DNA from: Flaccisagitta enflata | Taxonomy: Eukaryota > Chaetognatha > Sagittoidea > Aphragmophora | Direction: 5' to 3' | NCBI GenBank assembly: GCA_965153355.1 | Contig: OZ231126.1 | Span: forward strand, 81,406,001-81,470,000 | DNA length: 64,000 nt | In this document: positions 47,330 to 64,000 of the stretch, in pieces | Numbering within the stretch: position 1 is the first letter of the stretch | Layout: every line of letters starts with the position of its first letter | Translations under genes and position numbers: made by a program | Notes under the pieces: model-generated | What the model was told of the DNA's origin: nothing | Database searches by the model: none | Seen by the model: only the letters and a program-made list of their open reading frames with translations

Positions 47330-49161
47330 TCATACAAGCTTTTTGTCTTTCAAATAGCTAGCCAAAGCAATGCGCTTCAGGGTCTTGGGATAAGGAGAAA
47401 TGGTTGCAGCATGTTTTTGCTTTATGTGATAGTTCATACGCCCTTTGTCTCGGTTAGTGTAATTGCAGTTTGGGTCTTTGCATGGCCAAGGATCAACCTC
47501 CCCATGTTTGTCGCGCATGTGCTTCCTTAGGGCACTTCGGTTAGCGAAGGACTGGTTGCAAGGTTCGCATTGGAGTTGGGATTGGCCATCCTTGTCTTTG
47601 TCTTCTTTTTTCTCTTCCTCCTCATCAATGTTGCCGTCACTTTCGTTGTTTTGGTAGTCATCGTGATCTTTGTCATCTTTTGCATCCTTTGTCTCGTATC
47701 TGGCCAGTTCAGCAACTGCAATAGTAAGAGTTGCAATAAGTTTTTTCCAACAGCAAGAGAGTTATTTTGATTCATGGTAATACCAATTACAGTAAAATCA
47801 TTATTCAAACAGAAACAAGGATGAGAAAAACAAATTGAAGTATATGTCCATCAAAATACTCACCCATAAAAGCTTGGCAATTCTTCCGCACATCTGCATT
47901 AGTTTCCCACAACTTCGAGAACTTGGCATTTCCAGAATCCCCAAGACCTGGAAATGAAGAGAATTATCAATTTTTCACTGGTGTGCAAGGGATTTAGTTA
48001 GGGATTTAGTTTTGTGTCCAGATATTGCAAAGAGAGGTAAAGAGCCAAAAACAAACATACCTAAGCTTTCAGCAGAAATCTTGGACGTTGATGCATGGTT
48101 ATCGACATCAGGAAGACGCTTTCTTGTCATTTTCTTGGCCGATACCTCCTCACCTTTCCTCTTTCTTTTGGCTTGCTCTTCATCACTACTGTCACCCTTA
48201 TTTTTCCTCGATGACGTTTTCCTATCCACATATCCTCCCTTGCTTTCCTCCTTCTTGATTATCTTCTCCTTTTTCTCCTTCTCCAACGATTCTTCAGATG
48301 AGGCCATTTTGGATTTCCTAAATAAAGATGATACAGGGAGTAATGTTTTACCTCATATTGTTTCAAAATGCACAGTCTTTTAATTCAAGAAAGAAGTATC
48401 CAAGGAATTCTGTCATAGTTTTGTTTCCACATCAGGTTCATGCACCATCCCAATAACTTACCCAGAAAGCACGGATGCAGACTTCTCCTCTTTGGACGAT
48501 GATGTTGATGACTTAACCGGCCCTGTTTCGCTGGAGGAACTGGCCAACTTCGATGGGAGAGGCAAAGAAAGCAGGTCCGGAATTTGCTTGGCCCCCAGAG
48601 TAGTTGGAGCTGATATGGACACAAAAAGTTCAAAGTTCAAATATCTAAAATTAAACTTGAGAGAACACAAATCAAATTTGTATCCAACAAGGATGGCCAA
48701 TCATAACGCCACAACCAGCTAGAAATGCTTAGTAGGTTAAATTCTTGGTTGAAACTATAGGGTTGACTTTACAGTTTACAAGGTTGACTGTACAGAGTTA
48801 ACTTTACGGGTTGACTTTATATAAGGGTGACTTTATATAAGGGTGACTTTATATAAGGTTGACTTTATATAAGGGTGACTTTATAAGGGTGACTTTATAA
48901 GGCTGAGTTTTTAGGGATGAGCTTATCAGGGCGACTGACTCATCAGGATGATTTTTCCATTAGAATTTTGATGGTTCAATGAATGCAAACCTTTAGGAAT
49001 CTTTGTCCCAACTGAGGCAACCATCGAAGGAGGAGAAGCTGTGACTTTCCCAGGAATGTCCATGTCCTCAAGCAATTTGGATAGCTTCTCCATTTCCTTG
49101 ACCGCAACATCGTGCTTCATTGATTTGTTGCTCTGTATTTCATCCAACTTGCACTCGAGGC
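47330..49161 (-). CDS. C2H2 zinc-finger protein (3' exons)
   Basis: Minus-strand exons at about 49161-48992 (LECKLDEIQSNKSMKHDVAV and EKLSKLLEDMDIPGK, coiled-coil-like), 48613-48463 (Ser-rich), 48318-48062 (Lys/Glu-rich with KRKRKGEEVSAKKMTRKR, a likely nuclear localisation signal), 47949-47865 and 47717-47330 to the stop. The last exon has an acidic run (DDKDHDDYQNNESD) and two C2H2 fingers: CEPCNQSFANRSALRKHMRD with KH, and CKDPNCNYTNRDKGRMNYH with IKQKH. A nuclear DNA-binding role is likely. Each exon has plausible GT/AG borders, but joining phases were not all checked. The start is upstream; a possible exon lies at about 52,000-52,070. It is the first gene of the minus-strand block. Confidence 0.65.
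48745..48960. repeat. GGGTGACTTTATATAA array
   Basis: Seven to eight units of 11-16 bases, GGGTGACTTTATATAA and shorter GGGTGACTTTATAA, in an intron of the C2H2 gene. It belongs to the TGACTTT-core arrays. Confidence 0.85.
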
Positions 49162-49354
49162 TGAAATAGTGACAGGGAGGAGAAAAATGAGCAGAAAATA
49201 TTAAAGCAATGCAATTAAAATATCTTTAGGGTAAAAAATGAAGGACAGGCATAAGAGTTTACTAGCAATTCTGAAATAAGGAAAATACTAGAAATGCTAG
49301 CTGACATAACCCAGTATTGAGGACCAGTAAGAATTACATACAAGCCTACTGGTC

Positions 49355-49770
49355 AACAAAGTCACCCTGGCAAAAGTCACCCTGGCAAAAGTCAACCTGG
49401 CAAAAGTCACCCTGGCAAAAGTCACCCTGGCAAAAGTCAACCTGGCAAAAGTCACCCTGGCAAAAGTCACCCTACTGGCCAACAAAGTCACCCTGGCAAA
49501 AGTCACCCTGGCAAAGTCACTCCTGGCAAAAGTCACTCCTGGCAAAGTCACCCTGGCAAAGTCACCTGGCAAAGTCACTCCTGGCAAAGTCACCCTGCAA
49601 AAGTCACTCTGGCAAAGTTACTTCTGGCAAAAGCTACCTGGCAAAAGTCACCCTGGGCAAAAGTCACCCTGGCAAAAGTCACCCTGGCAAAAGTCACCCT
49701 GCATAAGTCACCCTGCATAAGTCACCCTGCATAAGACACCCTGCATAAGTCACCCTGCATAAGTCAACCA
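49355..49770. repeat. CCTGGCAAAAGTCAC array
   Basis: About 26 units of 13-15 bases, CCTGGCAAAAGTCAC with CCTGCATAAGTCAC at the end. The core is the complement of GTGACTTTTGCCAGG, matching the AGGGTGACTTTTGC unit at 29,140-29,295 in inverted orientation. Confidence 0.95.
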
Positions 49771-49774
49771 AATT

Positions 49775-50230
49775 GTCAACCACTGATGCATGGGGACAAG
49801 TAAGACTGATGAAGACAAGCAAGGCTGATGGGGACAAGCAAGACTGATGGGGACAAGCAAAATTGATGGGGACCAGCAAAATTGATGGGGACCAGCAAAA
49901 TTGTTGGGGACCAGCAAAATTGATGGGGACCAGAAAAATTGATGGGGACCAGCAAAACTGATGGGGACCATCAAAACTGAAGGGGACATGCCAGAGTGAT
50001 GGGGACAAGCAAGACTGATCGGGACCAGCAAGACTGATGGGGACAAGCAAGACTGATGGGGACAAGCAAGACTGATGGGGACAAGCTAGACTGATGGGGA
50101 CAAGCAAGACTAATGGGGACAAGCAAGACTGATGGGGACAAGCAAGACTGATGGGGACAAAATTATGTTGATGAGGACAAGCATTATTGATGGGGAGAAG
50201 CAAGACTATTGGGGTCATTCAGGAATGACA
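49775..50230. repeat. 19-bp minisatellite ACTGATGGGGACAAGCAAG
   Basis: About 23 copies with GACCAGCAAAATTGATGGG variants in the middle. Diverged GGGACAAGC units also occur at 52,310-52,640, so the array was probably once longer and interrupted by the 1.3 kb transposon. Confidence 0.95.
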
Positions 50231-50333
50231 GTCTTCCGGAATGGGAGAGATGAGGAAAGAGCTGATGGGGGCAAAAGTTATGAGTAACAAGAAAACCAAT
50301 TAGGGTGCAAGGAAGACAAATGAGGGGGTGGAG

Positions 50334-51667
50334 TTGACGGTATGTTTTCCCCCTCATGTGCTCAAAACCCATGTACCCGATCGTTTTTGATAATACATAC
50401 CTAGAACTAAAGATTTGGGATTTTTGATCTAATTTTAGACTGCTAGTTCCATTTATTTATCAATACTTCACAGGTTGTAAAATAAAGAATTTGTCACTTT
50501 GCCAAATTAGTTACTTGGTTTGGAAATAGACTAAAATTCAGAGACATATCCAGAGCCCAAGAGCTAACCAGTATGCACCACTGTCTTTCAAAGATGGAAG
50601 AAGGCTATTATTTTTACAATGATTTTGGTGGTCACTCACATTTTGACATTTCGTTATATTCACGGATAGATCAAACTGGGATGAATTGCATCAAATTGAA
50701 GAGTTTTCGATGTTTGTCTGAATTAAAATTTTTGATCAATACAACCCTCGTACCGGGATGCTGAAAAGCTTCTCGCTATTTTTGGTTATTTTTGGGTTAG
50801 CATCTTCAGATAGAAAATGCTGTGGCCAGTGGCATGCTCAACAGTTGTTCAAGATTTCCATCAAATGCAATCGGCATGTCGATATGTTGAAGCATATAGA
50901 TTTGGCAGAGCTTTTAGGCTCATATAGTCATATTGACCAAAAAATGTCATTTTATTATACCCACTGATCTTTGAAGCGTTGCCAAATGTATATGCTTTAA
51001 CCTATTGACATGCCGATTGCACCATTGGTTAGATCTTGAACAGTAGTTTAATTTGCCCACTGGATTTTTGTCATCTTTCATCTCAGTGCCCAAATTTTTG
51101 GACCAAAGTAGCCAAAATGGCAAAAAAAATCACTTTTTAGCACCTGCTTGCAGAGTCTCCTGCATGAGGGTCACATTTCCATCCAAAACTTACCAGATCT
51201 ACTAGAGCATCAAAACCCTTCAATTTGGTCACCACTTCATCCAGGTTTGTCTATCCAAAGTGGAAATATATCAAAATTGTAAAATGTCAAAATTGACCAC
51301 CAAATTTAATTGGTAAACAACCCTCATACCCTTCCATCTTTGAAATGCTCTCAAATCTCAACAAAAAACGATAGCAACATGCGGATTGCACCACATTTTA
51401 GCTCTTGAGCTCTAGTTTCATAATCTCACAGATTTTGGGTCAAATTTCCAAACCAAAGTGGCCTGATTTTTTAGCCCAAAGTGACCAAATTTCAATATTT
51501 TCACCACAACCACCTTGGAGAGTGGTGGTAACAAATGGAACTCGCGGTCCCTAAAATGGATCAAAAATCCCAAATCTCTTTAGTTCTAGGTAGTAATATT
51601 ATAAAAATAATCAAAAACGATCGGGTACATGGGTTTTGAGCACATGAGGGGGAAAACATACCGTCAA
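50334..51667. mobile_element. 1334-bp inverted-repeat transposon with 8-bp target duplication
   Basis: The termini are TTGACGGTATGTTTTCCCCC and its complement at the right end (GGGGGAAAACATACCGTCAA), and the match continues for about 100 bases through CATGTGCTCAAAACCCATGT and CCCGATCGTTTTTGAT. The flanks are perfect 8-base direct repeats GGGTGGAG at 50,326-50,333 and 51,668-51,675. Inner parts also show imperfect inverted complementarity. No transposase is encoded. The 8-base duplication fits hAT, P or similar superfamilies, but the terminal bases are not the usual hAT CAGNG. It is recent, as the duplication is intact. Confidence 0.85.
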
Positions 51668-51984
51668 GGGTGGAGGGTCAAGCAAGACTTATAAGAGAAA
51701 AGCTTGAATACATTTCTTTTGGATATCATTACCTGTGCAAAGCATCCAACAATCCAGAAACCGTGGAAGGACTTGATGGTACTGCAATCTTGAGGGAGAG
51801 TATACGCTTCCAATCCTGTATCCGTCCACGAAGAAAGGTGCTCGAAACCTTACGAAACTTAGACGCATTTCCTAAAGAGATTGAAAGAAGCGATGAAATT
51901 ATGTTTTAAACTATAAGTTGATGCAAATTGCATTAACTCAATCACATTTTTTTTCATGTAGAAATGAAAGAAGCTTTTTATACT

Positions 51985-52075
51985 ACAACTCACCTTTGTG
52001 GACTTCCAGTAGCTCCAGATCTGATTCTTTCTTCTCCGTATTGTCAAGCACTTCCTTAAGAATTGACCTGGCACT
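51985..52075 (-). CDS. Candidate small exon, minus strand
   Basis: On the minus strand a short stretch encodes RSILKEVLDNTEKKESDLEL followed by LEVHK and a perfect donor GTGAGT. The preceding acceptor (AAAAAAG) is weak. The acidic, helical sequence would suit the coiled-coil N-terminal part of the C2H2 gene downstream, but this is a guess. Confidence 0.3.
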
Positions 52076-52289
52076 TTTTTATTTTTTGAGAGTCTGATAG
52101 TTCCGACATTTTCTCTGATAAAGTCTTGTTCTTACCCTAGGCAAACCGAGTGAGCATGGGACTAGGAATTCATGTCAGAGCAAAATGGAAGTATAAAAAG
52201 AAGATGCAACAAGAAGTGATGTACAATAACATTACATTGTATGGCTCCAATCATGAGTTTTCCTTAGCCACGTCTTCATCACATGCATA

Positions 52290-53125
52290 TCATCTTCAAC
52301 AGTCACAAGTCACAAGGGGACAAGCAGCACTCACAAAGGACAAGCAGTACTTCTGGTGAACAGGCAATGCTAGTGAGGGAAAACGGACACATTTGAGGAT
52401 ATGTGACACTTTCAATGGATACTTAAAGATGAATCACTCTTGCAGGGACCAAAAACTTTTGCCAGGGACAAGTAGAGCTTGAACAAGTGGGACAAGTAGA
52501 GCTTGAACAAGTGGAACAAGTAGAACCACCTGGTGGAGTATGAATACCATTATATGCAGACTTTCTAGTTGATCTTCTGGCCTAGCAACACAGGTGGGGG
52601 ACAAGCGACACTGGTAGGGGATAAGCAACACTCGTTTGGGACAAGGGACACCCAGGTAATCTGTCCATACCGGACTGACTGATAAATCTTCTAACCCGAA
52701 GCAGTACTTGTGGTTTTAACTTAGTTGACTTTGCTCTAAACATTCTGGTTGACTTCCATATCAGCTTGGAAATACTTTCTGGTTGACTTTTTTGGTTGAC
52801 TTTTTTATACATTCAAGTTGACTTTCATATCAGCCGGGAGACACTTTCGGTTGACTTGTTTGGTTGACTTTCATTTATACATTCATGTTGACTTTCATAT
52901 CAGAGTTTTGGTTGACTCCTTGGCTGACTTTGTTCCCTACATTTTGGATGACTCTCGTATCAACCAGGAAATACTTTCCGGTTGACATATTAGGTTGACT
53001 TTTTTGGTTGAATTTCTCCTATACATTCTGGTTGACTTATTTCATCAACTTGTTTGGTTGACATTTTGGTTGACTATAAACTGGCTGACTCTCTTACACA
53101 ATCTGGTTGACTTACATATCAGCCA
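52290..53125. repeat. GGGACAAGC remnants and GGTTGACTT array
   Basis: 52,310-52,640 has diverged GGGACAAGCAACACT units. 52,735-53,115 has GGTTGACTTT units spaced 15-40 bases, with CATATCAGCCAGGA between some of them. This is the right-most TGACTTT-type array of the block. Confidence 0.75.
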
Positions 53126-54390
53126 GGAGACACTTTCAGGCTTTTAAAGAGATTAAGTCCAGCGTGAAATATTCATCAATTTGTTCCCCCTACATAAAAT
53201 GTTTATATCTATAAATTCAGACTTCAGATTTAAATGGTTCTTTGCAGGAGCTTGTTTAATGACCGTCGGTCCGTCGGTCCGTCCGTTACGCCTGTGCAAA
53301 AACCGCGTTTCTCGGCTGTTTTTGCCACAGTGAGATCCTACACTAAAACAAATGATCAACCAACATGTTTTGAGAGTCTTTTCACCCGTCTGTTTGTCCA
53401 TCTGTCTCTCCACGATTCAGCATGATCAATACACGCTGAGATACAGCCCGGACGCATCGTTGCCCGGTCGGGCTTGTTTTTATATTTTTTCAGAGCTCTG
53501 GCTGAAACGACTTGGCCACAACATCTTTTTTAATGAAAAGCTGTTAGGCAAGTCTAAGCAAGTTTGAATACATCATTTAAACTCAAATTTCTTTTATTGA
53601 TGATAAGTTTTTGAAAAATACAAAACATTGATGAATCACCAAGTATTTTTGACCAATACTTGAGGCACAGTATGGTTGGGTGCTTCACATAGCAAAAGTT
53701 GGTTACTTTTCACCCTCTTTACCTAATACAGAGTGACTAATTTTAGCACTCTTACCGTTTTTCTTTTATCAAAACTCGTTCATCTTCTGTTTTTTAGAAA
53801 ATTGTTTTTGAGGACCTAATTTGCATAATGCAGTGATATAAAACAATATGCTGAAATTCTTTGAATTAGCTCTTACAAATTTATACTCTTCATTGAATTG
53901 TTAATCTGCCTTTTCAATAGATCTTCTATAGCTTATGTTCTGAGATTTTAGTTTATTTTTACAAAGATCATGATTTTCTGAAACAAATAATTGTCCTTTT
54001 TGTAACAAAACTACATAGGATTTTGCTGAATTCTGGCAAATCTGTGGAAACTTTAGAGCCAAAACAAAAATGGGAGATAAAGGAATTAAAAAAAAAAAAT
54101 ATCTTAATGATTTTTGCTCCTCCACATTACCCAAATAGGGTGAAGGGATGCTCCAAACTTTTGCTTTGTGAAGCACCCAAACAGTATGGATGCAGTTGTT
54201 TGACAGGGTAACTGGCGATATACATAGTGGTGGTCCTAGATGTACCTCTCTTGTCAAAAAGGAGATTTTTATATGATTACATATCAAACAATCTGTCAAT
54301 GTTTTCCTGAATGATATTTGCTCATCACAAAAGTCACATATTAATCGAGCAATCTGAATCAATCTTATCATCACAATTTTCTCCTCAACG
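53126..54390. repeat. Dispersed repeats between the block and PHLPP
   Basis: 53,150-53,290 has CCCTACATAAAATG, a CAGACTTCAGATTTAAA module and GACCGTCGGTCCGTCGGTCC (end of a hairpin-family element, truncated). 53,640-54,215 is the GTGAAGCACCCA-type repeat shared with 11,560-12,000. No PP2C phosphatase exon of the PHLPP gene can be found here. Confidence 0.55.
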
Positions 54391-54396
54391 ACTCAC

Positions 54397-63392
<8,996 letters not shown>

Positions 63393-63395
63393 CTG

Positions 63396-63396
63396 T

Positions 63397-63490
<94 letters not shown>
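63396..63490. repeat. GA microsatellite beside PH-domain exon
   Basis: A (GA)n run of about 45 units starting within a few bases of the splice acceptor of the PH-domain exon. On the minus strand it forms the CT-rich tract before the acceptor. Confidence 0.9.
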
Positions 63491-63494
<4 letters not shown>

Positions 63495-64000
63495 TACACT
63501 TTTTTTATAAGAACCTAGTTTATAAGAGCATCAAGGCTTCAAATGGCCTCAAAATAAAAAACATTTTAAGAACATATGAAGGCTTCAAATCTTGAGAAAA
63601 AAATTTCGCTTAAAGTAACATTAAAAAAACATTAACAAAACATTTACATTTTGGTATAACAAAGATAATTTTTTTTATTTTCTAATATAGAAACCAAAAA
63701 AATTTCCCCAGACATTGTTTTAACATATGTTTAACATTTGTTTAGCATTTGTTTTAACAGTATTCAATAAAAATATATATACTATAATTAAATAATAGTA
63801 TATTATATGGTTTCTTATAGTTTATATAGTATTTTCAATTAAGAACGCTTTAAGAAAGTTGAAGGCTTCATTTGACTTTGAAAATAAGAACACGAAGCCT
63901 TCGAAAAAAAATGACGTTCTTATAAAAAAAAGTGTACAGGTAGTTATCACACAAGTCATTTGAGAACTCATGGTGGACGTCCATTGTCAAATTTGCTTCT
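63491..64000. other. AT-rich intron sequence
   Basis: Presumed PHLPP intron. It has diverged repeats around AAGGCTTCAAAT (63,530, 63,580, 63,860, and CGAAGCCTTCGAAA at 63,890) and AACATTTGTTTA. No exon recognised. Confidence 0.45.

Noticed and set aside
51670-51909. Plus-strand frame with LEYISFGYHYLCKASNNPET
   Set aside because: Looks protein-like, but it starts inside the target duplication of a transposon, has no recognisable family, and no partner exon on the plus strand; left as undecided rather than called.
53901-54374. 157-residue minus-strand frame beside the PHLPP exon, considered as further PHLPP coding
   Set aside because: It lies in a dispersed repeat also found at 11.5-12.0 kb and shows no phosphatase motifs.

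Overview
This window comes from a eukaryotic, almost certainly invertebrate animal, genome. Genes are split by GT-AG introns, non-coding DNA is packed with mini- and microsatellites and small transposons, and two genes belong to animal families: an alpha-2-macroglobulin/thioester-protein (TEP) gene and a PHLPP-type LRR phosphatase gene. I cannot name the species or phylum. No rRNA, tRNA, CRISPR array or bacterial operon was seen.

Layout. 0.4-4.2 kb: the last two exons of an unrecognised plus-strand gene around a repeat-filled 3 kb intron. 5.0-5.6 kb: a retroelement-type endonuclease-like fragment. 6-9.3 kb: dispersed repeats and tandem arrays. 10.4-24.0 kb (perhaps to 27.5 kb), minus strand: the 3' end of a TEP/A2M gene, seven exons whose splice phases and protein order fit the receptor-binding domain; its introns hold most of the arrays and fold-back elements. 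24-27.4 kb: a higher-order satellite of GGTTGACTTT type.

28-52 kb, minus strand: a compact set of unusual genes. In transcription order these are a C2H2 zinc-finger protein, a 1547-residue zinc-finger/OTU-protease protein, a tyrosine-recombinase-like protein interrupted by a frameshift at an A9 run, a RecQ-family helicase, a POT1-like single-strand-binding protein and a short Cys-rich/acidic gene end. Their introns and spacers are filled with unrelated arrays that share one core (TGACTTTT or its complement), and the same core sits inside the OTU coding exon. I regard this block as the best candidate for an undescribed mobile or domesticated multigene system. It separates a TEP gene lacking its 5' part from a PHLPP gene lacking its 3' part.

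54.4-63.4 kb, minus strand: seven exons of a PHLPP-like gene (end of the PH domain, then LRRs; no PP2C domain in the window). 

Across the whole window lies a modular repeat family with 5' ACAAGGCC...AGTCGCGTGC and a 3' hairpin AGTCGCGTG/CACGCGACT followed by AAAAA. Copies carry completely different tandem arrays in their middle, and their 5' and 3' motifs vary together.
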